From contig CAJNDS010002581.1 of assembly GCA_905221605.1 (NCBI GenBank), positions 164,501-228,500 on the forward strand: 64,000 nucleotides of DNA, read 5' to 3'. The notes below the pieces were generated by a model. That model was given only the letters and a program-made list of their open reading frames with translations. It was not told the origin of the DNA and did not search any database. Made by a program: the position numbers and the translations under genes. The stretch is from Symbiodinium natans (taxonomy: Eukaryota; Sar; Dinophyceae; Suessiales; Symbiodiniaceae). Positions 45,831-57,854 of the stretch are shown piece by piece (position 1 is the first letter of the stretch; the number at the start of each line of letters is the position of its first letter).

Positions 45831-46057
45831 ACTTGGATGACCTTGACGGAATCCAAGATGAGCTTGAAAACGGTGTCGTTGCTCCTTGGCGGCTTTCAGG
45901 GATGCTGCTAGCTTCAGGTCTAATTTAAGGCCAGGGAGTTTTCACGCGTTATGGAGGTCTGACGTTGACTGTCTTGAACTCTAGATTCTCAAACAGCCTC
46001 CACCTCTTCATGGTTTAGATTTGTGGGGTGCCTTCGAACTTTCGGACATTCGTAGCC

Positions 46058-46250
46058 CAGCGACGCCGAGCGACGCCGAGATGCCGAGCGACGAACGATG
46101 ACGGGCGACGTCGAGCGCCGAGCAGTCGCTCCTCGTCGCTCGGCTCGTCGTCGCTCGTCTCGTCTTCGCTCGTCTTCGCTCGTCTTCGCTCGTCTTCGCT
46201 CGGTCTCCCGTCTTCGCGTGTCTTATCGTGTATTTGCGTCTCCGCTTGCC
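46058..46250 (+). repeat. self-complementary satellite cassette, copy 2
   Basis: Same order as copy 1: GAGCGACGCC units, then CTCGTCTTCGCT units. About 230 bp of ordinary sequence separates the two cassettes. Confidence 0.8.
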
Positions 46251-46380
46251 TGCGCAGATTTCCGCACGACCGCGCTACCGACGCAATCATGAAGCCTTCA
46301 AGCCCTAAACTCCCAATTTTATCAAGGCCAATCGCGGGCAGGCGCCTCCTCTTGAATTCCCCCTTGGGCCCCAAGCCCTG

Positions 46381-46460
46381 AACGCTGAAGCCTACTTCAA
46401 CCCTAAACCCTCACCTCTGAAGGCCCACCCCTACAGCTTCAAGGCCAAACCTAAACCGCC
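46381..46460 (+). repeat. interstitial telomere-like CCCTAAA island
   Basis: Degenerate CCCTAAACCCTCA and CCTAAACC units immediately after satellite cassette copy 2. Confidence 0.6.
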
Positions 46461-46799
46461 CAGGACTCCTAAGCCCTGGGCTTCGGGTCATGGCGGCAGG
46501 GACAGCCCATGTCACTATGCCCAAAGTCAAAGGTGGGACAACGTGTTTTGAAAAGCGGTCCAAACCATCGGGGGTCGTAGCTTTGTACAAGCCCGCACCA
46601 CCTTCGCCGCGGTGCCCACGCAACTTGGTGAAACGACCTGGAACAGACTGAAATCGATCTGCTCGCCTTCGCTCACTCGGCATCCTCCAGGCCCTCGTCG
46701 CCTGATGCGAATACGCGAGAGCCCCTGCTACTTACAATGTTCCTGGACCAGGCACCTGCTTGCGCGGGAGCCATTTCCTGAGTCAGAAGTGTGTACACA

Positions 46800-48033
46800 C
46801 CCTTCGACACTCCCTTCATCTCTTCGAGGAATGCCAGGCTTCTGGCCGCAAGGCTGCTGTCAGCGCTGCCAGCGCTGCTGCCAGCGGCGAGGTTAACTGT
46901 CGCCGGGCTATGAGCATTGCATCGGAGTGCAAACAACAATCGCTTCATTCGCTTCGTTTTTAGGCGCGGGCCTGCCACAACTTCCTCTGTGGACACCTGC
47001 ACTTGGCAAGCAAAAGACGAGCTGTCTGCAGCACAAGTTCTTACGCTGTGCAACACCTGTGTGTTGATCGGCGCTCTTTCAGGGTACGAGCCGCCCGAGC
47101 GCTCGCCGCCCTCGGCCTGCAGAGACCACTCGCTAGGTTGTGGCAAGTCCCTAAGCGTAGCTGACTACACTGGCTCGCACATGCTCACAGCGCGTATGCA
47201 GATTCAGACTCAAGATTGCGTACCTACATACTTGGGATCCTGGATGCGAGATCCCGCAATATCGTTTGAAGGCCCGTTTGGTGCCAACTTGGGTGATACT
47301 TGGGTGCCTTGGATTCAACTTGGCCCTGAATTCGGTTCAAGAAATGTGTCACCAATGTTAATTTTTCCCCCGTCCAAAAGGTAACGACCCAAAGCACACA
47401 CACACACACACGGCAGCAAATATCGAGATTATCCTCCTCTTGCATTTAAAACTGTAACGCATGATATGTTGCAACATCGAAAACTCCAAACAACTTTATT
47501 CTGGGCGAGGACCACCCTGAGTCTCCTTCCTGCCTCGGCTAACCACGCCGCCATCCTGTCCACGTTGCTCTTGATGTTCTTCTGCAGCTCTTTGTAGCGC
47601 TCGGCCGCTCTGCTGATGTCCTGCAGCGCACGCTTCTCAGAAACCATGGCCGAGTAAGTAAATTAGGTCGACTGAGTCGGCCTGGGATGCTTCGCCCAAG
47701 GCCGAGCCATCACCAAGACTTTCTGCTGCTAGTTGCACGGTCTCTTTCCATGCCTGCAGGGCTCAAGCGACCGTCAGTGGTCATACGCAAGCTACAAGCT
47801 CTCAAGAGGCTCAAATGGCTCAATCTAGGCTTTCTTCGGGGATTGCCTGGTGCAACAAGCTCGCGGCGCGTCCATGCAGCGACTTGAGCTTCCCCACCTT
47901 GTGAACATGCAGGGTGCGTGGTGAGCAGGGCCACGTGGGGCAGGCACATACATGCTCTGCAAGCAAGCAGTTGCTTCAGAAATCTACCATCTGCGCGTCC
48001 TTTGCCAGCTCCTGCGCAAGTGCCACTCATGGC

Positions 48034-48077
<44 letters not shown>

Positions 48078-50175
48078 ACGTGACGCGGACTTGCCTTAGC
48101 CTCGGGTCCCCACACTTCTGCATGCCACCCGGCTAATAGTTCCTGCCAAGTGAAAGAGCCCCTGCCTTCAGTACTCGCACGAATGAATCGTGCCTCCAAC
48201 GCACATCCCCGCTCCTTCTCGGACCTTGCGAAGTGATGCCAAGTGCTTTCACATTCTCCAGGTCTTGCTGTTAATTTGAAAGTTCTTCTCACATGGGCGA
48301 AAATCCCTGGCACATGTACACAGCCTTTTTCCTTTATGCATAAGCTTCAAGCAACCTTTTGTCTCTAGAGGCATGAAAAAAACTTCAACTTCCGAGAAAT
48401 AATTTCATGCTGAAAACTTCCAAACTCTGAACATTTGCCTGGTCTCCTTTCAAAAAACAACGTCTGGAAGCCTAAACATGCCCAGGTTTGCATTCGAAGC
48501 CTGGAAGCCAGCCACTCCCGGTTATCAATGATCAACAAGTGCGACAAGTAGACCACCAAGCCCCAAGTTTTCGAGGGCTCCCAAGATTGATAGCCGTTGA
48601 GCTTGCAAAAGGCCAGGATAGGCCAGAATGCCCCCAATGTCAAAAATTGATGATATGCCTCTCTGGACATGGCTGGGAAAGCCAAGACTAAACTCGCAAT
48701 TCGATCCGCCTCTAAACCTTCTATGTTTGTTCTCGAAAGTGAGGAACTTTCAGGAATGAAACCCTGGACCAAAATCCTTGCCGGTGCTTTCGTCCAGGGG
48801 CTCACTGAGAAACCTAAAGCAGTCTAAAGCAATTGCAGCGGCAAGCTGCCAACAACTGCAGACAAGATGCTGGAGGCACATTTGTGCGGCTCGAGGCTGC
48901 TGTTCTTTCAAGTAGTCGTGAGCCGCACATCTGGCCTGGTTCGGTTTCGAGCATGGTTTCGGGGACCTTTATGATTATTACGAGTATGGCGTTGAGGATC
49001 TTCAGAACTACTCCCGGTATATGGCTATTGCGGCTATGAGGGTGTTCTTGCTCGTCATGCATCATCTTTCGACAAAAGCCCCAAGTCGAAAAGGCACGTT
49101 TGCTGTGTATCTGGCAAGTTCAGGAAATTCTGCATGCAAGAACGGTGGCTGTTGTTCTTTCAAGCAGTCTTCAGCCACATCTGGGAAGGCTTCACTCATT
49201 CCAACAACCTGTGCGAACAGCCTTATTGCCTCAAGACCTTGCAAGCTCTGCAAATCCAGGGCCGAGGACTGCGGTTGCTTCCACTCGGCTTGCCAACAAT
49301 TCCTGCGTGAAGCAGCATGCCACAGAAAGGAGGAGCATGTCATGTGATGTTCAATCATCTTCATAGCCATCCTCTATGTCGCGCGATGCGGCGCCTGCCT
49401 GGCCAAGGGCTGTAACAAGGGCTGTAAAAAGGGCTGTAAATGCGCCTTGTGTTTCAACATGTTTCACCCCACGCTCTTCGCCTCGAGGAGCAACCGCTGT
49501 CTGTCACCCACCTTGCGAGCCTCCACCTGCCAAAGCCACTCACGTCTGACATTCTGACACCAGCCCTTCGTAATTCGCAAGGCCTCTTCGATAGAGAGTT
49601 CCCGCTGCAGCTCGCCCGCGACGCGCTGTGCACTGGCCTTTACCTGCACGCAATATCACGCAATCATAACAGTCTGCATATTGGAAAGTTGTGGAAACGG
49701 CCGCAAAGGAAACCTGGCGTTCACGATCTGCAGAGGCACGTTGTGCAGACACAGCCTAATCGACTCAGCTGTCGCAGCCCTCGAGGTATGAGAAAAACGT
49801 TGACTTCACATACTCAGGCAATAGGTCACGGACCACTTCGATCTGTTCATCCACCACCTCCAAAGCCCAGATGCTGGCTCTCAAAAGGCAGGTCAAGCTG
49901 TCAAGCTGAAGCTCAAGATCCACATCCAGGGAGCAATGCGGGAGCAAGGCTTCGTCAGGATTCCCGAGAGCCTTCAGCTGCGAAGCGAGCTCCTCACGTC
50001 GCTGCCGGAGCTCCAGAATCCGGGCCTCAAGAGCCTCGCAGGACCCTCTTGCCATCACGAGGCAAGAAAGGGGGGCAGAATCGGGTGAATCGAGGGGGGA
50101 GGGGGGGGGGGGGTAGAGGGGGTATGCATTCTCCGTTGTCGCCTGCTGCTCTTGCTGCATGGAGTCGATCTCGGC
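46800..50175 (-). CDS. candidate coiled-coil protein gene, multi-exon
   Basis: Minus-strand blocks: 50175 to about 50135 (AEIDSMQQEQQATT after TTCCAG), 50047-49810 (ALEARILELRQRREELASQL and a long acidic helical remainder, GT donor), 49643-49464 (VAGELQRELSIEEALRITKG and RKVGDRQRLLLEAKS), about 49255-49150 (LEAIRLFAQVVGMSEAFPDV), 47647-47500 (ISRAAERYKELQKNIKSNVD and AAWLAEAGRRL) and possibly 46895-46790. Heptad-like spacing of Leu, Ile and Ala with many Glu, Arg and Lys residues indicates coiled coil. No named family. A plus-strand frame (49440-50336, 298 codons) covers the same stretch; I take it as the shadow because minus has the splice sites and helical text. Confidence 0.5.
47395..47411 (+). 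repeat. short AC microsatellite
   Basis: About eight AC dinucleotides, probably within an intron of the coiled-coil gene. Confidence 0.85.
48038..48075 (+). repeat. AC dinucleotide microsatellite
   Basis: About 19 perfect AC units. Confidence 0.95.
48895..49184. repeat. diverged duplication, two copies 250 bp apart
   Basis: Plus 48895-48934 and 49147-49184 share GTTCTTTCAAG, AGTC and CACATCTGG in the same order, about 85 percent identical by eye with one 2-bp length difference. The right copy overlaps the candidate exon reading FPDVAEDCLKEQQ; the left copy is shifted out of frame. Confidence 0.6.
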
Positions 50176-50682
50176 CTGGAAAACGGTTAAGATGGTTAAG
50201 GTTGCGCGATGCTCCGCCGCTGAGATTTGGCCTGGAAGCCTTCAGAGCTGCTTGTGAGCCTGGGATCGAACAAAAAGCATCGCGGGTTGACTACTGTACA
50301 GGGTTTGCTGTGACGACCTGGGCTCATGGCTGCTGATTGAGACCACCACCGGCCTGGAGCTATTCAAAGCCCCAGCACATCTCAAAAATGGCATGTGGCG
50401 TCGTGGCTTTGGCAAAAGCGGAGCATGGAGGCAACTGCTCAAGCACGCCAGTATGACAGTAGCCCTTGCTTCTGCAGCATTGGACAGCGCCTTTGCAGCG
50501 TCACGCAGATTGCCATGCAAGCTACTTATCAAATGGGAACACGGAAACACCATGTGTGCTGCGCGCTTCGTGACGTTGCAACGAGGCTGAGATCTACTAG
50601 CAAGCTGAAGCAGCCGGCACTGTGAACGTCTCCTACAAGTAGGAATAATCAGATGCGCCATTTAGGAGAGGGGACCCTGACA

Positions 50683-50701
50683 TGGGGGGGGGGGGGGGGG
50701 T
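50683..50701 (+). repeat. poly-G tract
   Basis: About 19 G. A shorter G run lies at 50098-50112 inside the coiled-coil gene. Confidence 0.85.
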
Positions 50702-51059
50702 GCAGTTCTCGATGCAACCGCTGTTCTGAAGCCCCATAACTCATGAAACCCTTCATGTGCCACTACACGCTGGGCACCGCCAGCTGCAGTTTGGACAAAT
50801 ACATATGAAAACCACAAAGACAAAACTGCTGCTTAGCTAAATGGAGCCTGGGGTAAGAGTGACGCCATCCATTTTGTTGGAAAGGGAGCATGCGGTTTCT
50901 GAGAGGTGTGCAGTCATGCGAGCTTCGCTTTCCATCCGCATGGCAGCCAGCTGCTGGGCCTAGTGCCAACAACATAAACAACATTGTTCAGATATGTGAA
51001 GATATGTGCAGATGGCAGCTCAGAATCTGCCATTCGACAATCGCCGGCAATCAGGCACC

Positions 51060-51533
51060 CGCCATTCCCTCCAAAGGGTCTCGTTGAGGTTGTGCGAGCG
51101 CCTGCTGGGACAGCTTGTTGCACACCTCGGACTCCGAATTGAATCTGCGCGAGACGGCACGTTTAGGCCACGCAAAGCCATGGATTGAACCAATGTGAAC
51201 CCTGAGCGGTACTGAAATGGGCTGCTGACTCTTCGCAAATTGCGGAAGTGGCGGCTGCACTCCTGGATGCGAACTCTGTGTCTGAAAACACTTCTTCACT
51301 GCAGCCAGCTTCTTTGAGCCTCTTCACGTACAACGCACTGCAGCAGTGCACGCCCCAAGACAACAACCCATGCCCTGCAACTTGCCTCCGCTCGACTCAC
51401 CTGTTGATGCAACACAACAGCATTTCACGTGCCGCGTCAAAACACGTGATACCAGGGGCAATTTTTCTTTCTCGTCCTTTTGTAACTCTAGACTGTCTCC
51501 CACGAAACCGGTGAAGTTGCACTTCTTGCATGG
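51060..51533 (-). CDS. candidate exons, unknown protein
   Basis: Best block 51533-51453: CTGCAG acceptor, exactly 27 codons, canonical GTATCA donor. It reads PCKKCNFTGFVGDSLELQKD, then EKEKLPL. Followed by blocks near 51340-51290 and 51135-51060 (SEVCNKLSQQALAQPQRDPL). A Cys pair and a charged helix; no family recognised. Confidence 0.4.
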
Positions 51534-51829
51534 CTGCAGATGCTTTGAGGCAACCCAATCATGTAAAATGTAAAAAAGTTGGAGCATGCTTCGTCGTGCG
51601 CTCGAAGAGCCTTATAGCGAGCGGGAAAACGATCCTTTCCCACGTGTCTTCGTTTGCTTCACTTCACGCACTCCGAATGTCCGAACATCCTTTCCATGGC
51701 ACATCGTGGCACACCCACTACAGCTCGTGGCCGCTCACTCGGTTCATTGACCTCCTCCTTGACATGTGGCAACACATGTCTTCAATTGTGCTGTATGCAA
51801 GCTTTCGTTTCCAATCGCATACCTTGGCC

Positions 51830-52952
51830 CTTCACTGCCTGCGATCAGACTGTTGTGGGCAAACCCACATACCACAAGGCCCATGACTCAGAGGACCCAT
51901 CGGCACAACCACAAAACTTCGATGAAGGCACCCGGGGGAGCTCAAGATGGCAGACAACGCATATCCTTCAATTGAGCCATCGCGCGAATTCTCGTAAAGG
52001 CAGCTTGTAAGATCACCACTTCCTGTCGGCGCAAGGTTCGTAGACACAGATAGGTCTGGCAGCAAAGAGCAGAATTGTCCATGAGCGGGCCTCGCCTGAA
52101 TTCTATTGAATGGACCTGTGCTTGTTGCATCTTTTCTACGAACCCAATGTGGATACTCAGCCCCCTTTGACCTGAACATGCTGCCGAGACTCTGCCGAGC
52201 TGCACTTGCTGGCACAAGCTTCGGACTACAAAAGTAGCCCGTGCAGTTCCAAAGTCTCCAAGCTGATCCGTTGCCAACCCGGGAATGACTGGGAGACTCT
52301 TTCGGACCTTTCGGGCCTGTCGGGGATGTAAGCGGAAAGCACGCCCACAAGGATGCGGCCTGGAACTGCCAGTGCAACCATAGGGGGGGGTTCCGACGTC
52401 ACCTGGGCCGGCTTCATCCCCGACCAAGCGATGCCCGAGCCTCTCCCTGCCAGGGCCTTAACCAGCTGCCGGAATCGTTGTGTTCGTGGTGGGCTTCCAG
52501 CCCCAGAGTGTCCCGTGCAGGATGTGACATTACAGGTCACTTGTTCCCCTTCTTCCCCGTTGGCCCAATGGATCCATAGATGCCATAGACATCGCAGGCC
52601 CTACTTCGCAGGCCTCTGCACACAGCGGGTTGCGAGGACCCTCCATGCAGCCCTAATGCGGAAGCTGCCAACCAATAGACTCGTGGCACCGGCCAGCACC
52701 AGCCGGACTGCTTCCCCGTCACCGGCGGGGCAACAACAGGAGCATCAACAGGAGCCTCTATGGGGCACACACAATTGCACCGACAGGCTGCCTCACCTCA
52801 AGGGACTCCAGGATGCAACATCAGCGCATGACACCACTGCCATGGCATCAGTACAGCTAGGATTGAACCGAATTCACTTGGACGGATGCACCGCTGCAAT
52901 GCAACTTCTACTACAGTCTTCTGTGATGCATCAATCCGTGACAGCTGCATAA
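51830..52952. other. region of long overlapping open frames on both strands
   Basis: Plus 52353-52952 (199 codons), minus 52427-51942 (161 codons) and minus 52377-51832 (181 codons) overlap. None matches a family I know. High GC makes long chance frames likely, but a minus-strand exon reading MVALAVPGRILVGVLSAYIP is plausible. Undecided. Confidence 0.25.
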
Positions 52953-52999
52953 ACCCGGGCATGCACAGTCCACCTGATGATGCCAGCGTGCCACCTCTG

Positions 53000-54120
53000 C
53001 GCCAGGACGAGCTCGGAAATACTTAGTTCTTCGAGTTCTTCGGCCAAGTCAAACACAGCTAACAAACATTCTCAAATAGCGGCCTTCCCTTCGCCCGCAT
53101 GCTCGGGTCTGGCTGGCCTGCTGGGACTGATGGTGACCTGATGGGTGACATCATGTCTACAAGAAGTTCAACAACGATCAACGACTTCATGAAGTGATAT
53201 GAAGTGATGGATGAAGCAGTGGTTTCGTTAGAGTAGATCAAAACTGGGCACCAAAAGCTTCTGCAGGTGCTGAATCCGACTTTAATCGCGCTCGGTTTGC
53301 CGGGTTCACATCTTTTCCTTTCTTAGCTGCCTACGCTGGGCAAAGCCCGGTCAACGAAGGAGCTGAAAGACCCCGTAAGGAACTTCTGCAAAGTAGATTA
53401 GGCAGCTACATTGTGTCAGTGTGGATGAGCACCGACGCATGTTCGCACGAGTCGAAGAGTGGGAGTACTTGCTGCACACAAATTCTCGAGTAGATAAGTG
53501 CAGTCGCTTCTCTAAAGGCGCACGCGTAAAAGCTCAGCATAATTAGCGCAGCAATGCTCAGTTGTTAGCTGTCAGTTTTGCACATTCGTTGGTACAGTAC
53601 TGTATCAAGTACAAGGGATGGAAAAACAGGGTGAAGAGACAGTCATCCCGTCACCCCGAACTTCAGGGGAGCATTGTCTTGTTTTTTCAAAAGAAAGTGT
53701 GGGCCAGCAGAGCATCCTGTCCTGTACTGGTCCTTACTCCGAAGACGAAGAGTCCAATATGCCGGTCTTGCAGCCACACGGTAGCCATGAACCGCCAGCC
53801 CTCCTGACAATCCTGGCTCGCCATGAATCTGCTTGTACGTTTTCGTTCGCGTGTGTTGGTGGATGGCTACTCTGAGAGCGAATCAGAAGTAATCTGAGCG
53901 CGCATCTCTGGAGGCTGATAGTCGGGTGAACTGCCTGCAAACGTGCTTTGCATGGACGACGCGGTCCCATTCAGCTGCTGCACGCGGAACAACTTTCAAT
54001 CTAAGCACGACGCAGTTCATCACTGCCCGTAGAGCAAAGATACTCGTCTTCCTGCATTAGTGGGGAAAGCAGCACCTGTGCGACTACCTACACATGCCAA
54101 CACCAATCCAACGACCACTT
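53000..54120. other. no firm gene; one plus-strand open frame
   Basis: Plus 53618-53875 reads as soluble protein (SKESVGQQSILSCTGPYSED) but no family or splice pattern supports it. Confidence 0.25.
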
Positions 54121-54124
54121 GCTG

Positions 54125-54237
54125 TGAACCATCCGCCATTTCCGGCCTCACCCACTCCTTCGGTGCCTCGTCGGAGCCAAGCAATTTCCACCCGATCAGC
54201 AGAATGTCCAACGACCTTTCAGGAATACTTTGCAAGC
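54125..54237 (-). CDS. candidate exon, unknown
   Basis: After a TTGCAAAG acceptor the frame reads IPERSLDILLIGWKLLGSDE, then APKEWVRPEMADGSQQ. Convincing mix of hydrophobic core and charged turn. Family unknown. Confidence 0.4.
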
Positions 54238-54399
54238 AGAGCATTGATCAGCAAGTAAGCCATGAAGTCCATCATGTTAACTCCACATGCTTGCTAGGAT
54301 TTGCGAGCACATGGTCCAGACGCTGTCAAGAAGTTGCCACAAGCATTGGTCTTCTGTCGAAGAGTCAAGCACTGGCAAAGCGCAATAGAGAGTGAATGG

Positions 54400-55290
54400 T
54401 ACTTCTACCGAGACGGACAATGGCCGGGGTCAAAAAGTCTCACATGGGACCCTACCAGAACCTCAGGATAAAACAAAAAGGCGGCAGAAACTTGACACGA
54501 GCAGCACGGGCAGAATGGAATGCAATCAAAAAAACATACAGAACAACTCAAAAGCAGGTTGCCATGGGTTGCCCATGAACATCGTGACAGAGTCGGAACC
54601 AAGACACAAAAATGATTCCAAAAAGGCATATAGGCGAGAGGGTTTGGTTTTGGCGTCCTGCCTGGGCTTACTTCCCGTTTCCTCTCCTGCGCTGCCTTTC
54701 CTCGCTTCCAAGTTTTCCTTCAATCTTTTTCCCGCCTCCCCGTCTTCCTCCCTGCCTTCCCTAGAGCACGAGTTCACTGCTTCTTTTCAGTGTGGGGGGT
54801 AGACCCCAAGTTATTCTTTGGTTTGTCTTAATCACTGCCCTCATCTCGCTTTGTAAAGCTTTGGAAGCACTATGAAGGAAAAGGCTTCGTCAGCGGACAA
54901 CAATGCAGCGCAGACGACACCTTGAAGGCGCTTTCTCTGCAAACGCTCCAGAATCAAGAAGCCGGCAGAGCCTGCCTAATTCATCACCTAGGTCCTAAGT
55001 GTGGGGACAAATTAACATTCGAAAGCATGCACCATAAACTAATTTTGATCAAGCTGCCTGCATCTCTTACTGTTAAACCAAGCAGCAGAAGTTGAGCAGG
55101 AACCAAACACAGCGTCAACGGAACAAAAACATGGCAGTGTTGGGCATAGCAGCTACGTGCAGCTGCAACAGACGCAGATGATCGGTTCACTTCGTAATAC
55201 GGCACATTAATTTGCGAATGATGGCTGGGGAGCAACAGTCACCACCAAAGATCATCGAACATCACCGACGATCTAAAGCACACCGTTTCT
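54400..55290. other. no supported gene
   Basis: Lower-GC stretch with short open frames only. Confidence 0.4.
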
Positions 55291-55297
55291 GAAGCCC

Positions 55298-55624
55298 TCA
55301 TGCATCCTGAAACAATCCCGGGGGTCCCGGCTTTGGCCCGGAACCAGCGTCCATCACCGGGCCAGGAGGCCCACACCTTCGAGCAAGAGTGTCAGCAATC
55401 GGCAATCTCTTTGTGCCCTCCGCCCCCCACCCCCCGACTTCTGTTGCCTGAGTCCCCACCGGAGGCAGCTCCACAGCAGCTGACCCGGAGGCAGCCACCG
55501 TGTCGAGCGAGCGACGCAACTCACCCACATCATCTGGGGCGACCTTCCCAGAATGCAGGCTGCTCCTAGACGCCTGACGATCTAGAGGCTGCTTCCAACC
55601 TGACACAGCCTTAACCTGGAGCAT
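55298..55624 (-). CDS. unassigned open frame, 108 codons
   Basis: A GC-rich minus frame with GKVAPDDVGELRRSLDTVAA and a Gly/Pro-rich end. Exon-like composition and the same strand as the neighbouring blocks. No family. Confidence 0.35.
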   Translation of the reverse strand: MLQVKAVSGWKQPLDRQASRSSLHSGKVAPDDVGELRRSLDTVAASGSAAVELPPVGTQATEVGGWGAEGTKRLPIADTLARRCGPPGPVMDAGSGPKPGPPGLFQDA

Positions 55625-55784
55625 CCCACAGCATTACAAACGTTGTTGTTTTCCTGTTGTCTCGCTGAAGGTTTTGTTGACCACGTTGACGCCTGGAGCA
55701 ACTTGACATAACATCATACTCAAAGAAACTAGGCAGTGTCGTTGTCTTTCTGCGTCGGCTCAAGTGGCTCCATCTCATTATCTG

Positions 55785-57011
55785 CTACCTTCTGCGTGTC
55801 CTCCCTGCCCTGGCCGTCGTCGAGCTTAGAGTCTTAGGCTTTTTAGGCTTTTTTGGCCCAACCTCAACATCTGCATTCTCTGTGTCTTCCTCATTCTCGC
55901 AGTCGTCGAGGCAGTTGGATCTTGTGCGAGCTCCAGAAGACTGTATCCCTTGGTCCCTAAAGATGGCATTGTTTTCCTCGGTGAGTCTATCAGCACTCAG
56001 CGTGCGCTTCTGCCTGAGCTCCACGTTTCTCCGATCTGCTGTTGTATGATGTTCCCGAATACGTTCCCAGATGTTCCCATTCCTACAGTATCTTCCGGGG
56101 AGCTGGACAGAATCTTCTCGTGCTCGACCCGTCCGACCAAGAGCCGCTCACTCCGGCACCCTCTGAACGCCATTCGGGGTATCAATGGAGCATATCACCC
56201 CTTGCTTCGCCCCTGCTTCTGCTGGAGGAACCGTCGGGAAGTTAAGCGTAGGCATTGCATGTGGTTTCATCTTGTGCTCGCAGCTTGTTCTTCGATGTGT
56301 TCATGGCATCTTTCATGGGGTGCGAACATATTTATACTTTTTATGGGAAGGGTCAGTCTACAATATCATGACAGGATAGAGGAGCCGCTTCTCTCAAGAC
56401 TTTGTAGGGACGCCCCGTACCTCCTCCGCATCGAGCAAAGAAGCCGACAGAAGTGCCAGGATCCACTGCAAGTCCTCGCCATTCTCCAACGATTCAAGGG
56501 CTCGACGCTCTGAATTCGAAGGTCGAAATGGAAACAAATGGAAAGCTAGAGCAGAATACACGTGGCCTGTGTTGCAGAGTCTAGAACGGCTTCAGCACCA
56601 GGCCTCTTGGCCTGACGATAACACAACAGCCCCACTGCACCACGCAATGTCCAATAACGCAGGTTGCGTGCTGGGCGGCGAATGCAGCCTGGCCTGAGCC
56701 TTCTCATCCGCTGCATCTGAGAGCAAGGTAAGCAACTGCCTCCAGGGAAGACCAGATGACCGGTTCAGAAAATTCTCTCACTATTTCTACTCGCTATTTC
56801 TTGCTGGACTCGCGGGCTCTCAGAAGCAGTCTCCCCCGAGCTGACACTCCCCTCCCCAACTGTTGCAGGATAGCGTAGTAGAAAGCAACATGCTCAAATA
56901 CCTCTTGCGTAGGCTCACCAAGACATGGGGCTCTGCGATGCTGGTGCCGACAGCTAGGACATCCAAGAGGAAAGGCCGGAACTGGGGTGGACTTTGGGGG
57001 GAAGGGCGCAA
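55785..57011 (-). CDS. candidate multi-exon gene, unknown; acidic and basic C-terminus
   Basis: Blocks in order: about 56960-56830 (a frame with VFEHVAFYYAILQQ), about 56705-56640 (AADEKAQARLHSPPSTQPA after TCTCAG), 56509-56421 (RALESLENGEDLQWILALLS then ASLLDAEE, canonical GTACGG donor), about 56140-56030 (RVEHEKILSSSPEDTVGMGT then SGNVFGNIIQQQIGE) and about 56015-55785 (TLSADRLTEENNAIFRDQGI, an acidic run DDCENEEDTENADVEVG, then PKKPKKPK and a stop). The last part has an acidic patch followed by a Lys-Pro stretch, like a nuclear localisation signal. Family not recognised; grouping is inference. Confidence 0.45.
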
Positions 57012-57400
57012 GGAAAAGGCGCAGAGAAGGAGGAGTAGTGTTGGCCCATCACATCCTAACCCACCTCATCCCCACTTGACCACAGACGTGATACTGACGG
57101 GCGTTTGTGTTTGTATGCGTTTGTTTGTGTTTGTTCGTGATGTTTGTTTCGACACCAAGTTCAAGATGTCTGAGAGTGAGACAGAAAGGGCGATCGGCAA
57201 CTCAAGGCTGCCCTGTCTGATGCTCTTTTTGGTTGGAGATCCGTCAGATGCGAGGCTCTCGGACCCTGGGCAACCCAGCCTACCGCAGCCCAACCGCAGC
57301 CCTCCTACCCGACTCTACGCTCTGCGAAAAGATCAACTCGGCCCGGAATCAATCCAGGCAGAAGTGTGCAAGGAGGTGTCCAGGGTTGATCTTGTGCAGT

Positions 57401-57496
57401 CATTCTCTCATTCTCTCATTCTCTCATTCTCTCATTCTCTCATTCTCTCATTCTCTCATTCTCTCATTCTCTCATTCTCTCATTCTCTCATTCTCT
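57401..57496 (+). repeat. perfect 8-bp tandem repeat CATTCTCT, 12 copies
   Basis: 96 bp, no interruptions. It keeps a plus frame (56863-57588) open as an artefact. Confidence 0.98.
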
Positions 57497-57854
57497 GCAA
57501 AGCATTTTGCATGAGTGTTCAGATTCCAACATATGTGCTCGGCTTGGGCAGCTTGCATCGGTGCACATGCCAAGCTTTCACAGAATAGTTCATGCACCCT
57601 TATGCCTGCCAATCCGACACATGTCTGCCATCTCGGTGCTTCCCTCTCCCTCGATCCCCCTCTCTGCCACCTTCCTCCTCCCTCCTCCTCCCGATCACGT
57701 GCGCCATTGTGTAAGTGTCACTTGCGTCGGTCAAGAGCGGACTTGCATCGATCATGAGCTGCTGTTTGCTCTTAGACTCTGGGTTTTGGCCCATCTGGTC
57801 TAGGCTTTCACATCTTTCACTCGTTAAAGCTTCCCTGAAAGCACCCGACACCTC

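Noticed and set aside
50245-50265. TTCGATCCCAGG motif on minus (also at 43031 on plus), like a tRNA T-arm or B box
   Set aside because: No A box, acceptor stem or anticodon arm at the right distance in either place.
49440-50336. Plus-strand frame of 298 codons, the longest in the window
   Set aside because: It mirrors minus-strand coiled-coil blocks that have splice sites and helical text; its own sequence is Arg/Pro-rich without motifs.
56863-57588. Plus-strand frame of 241 codons
   Set aside because: Held open partly by the 8-bp CATTCTCT repeat; no family text, and minus-strand blocks overlap its start.
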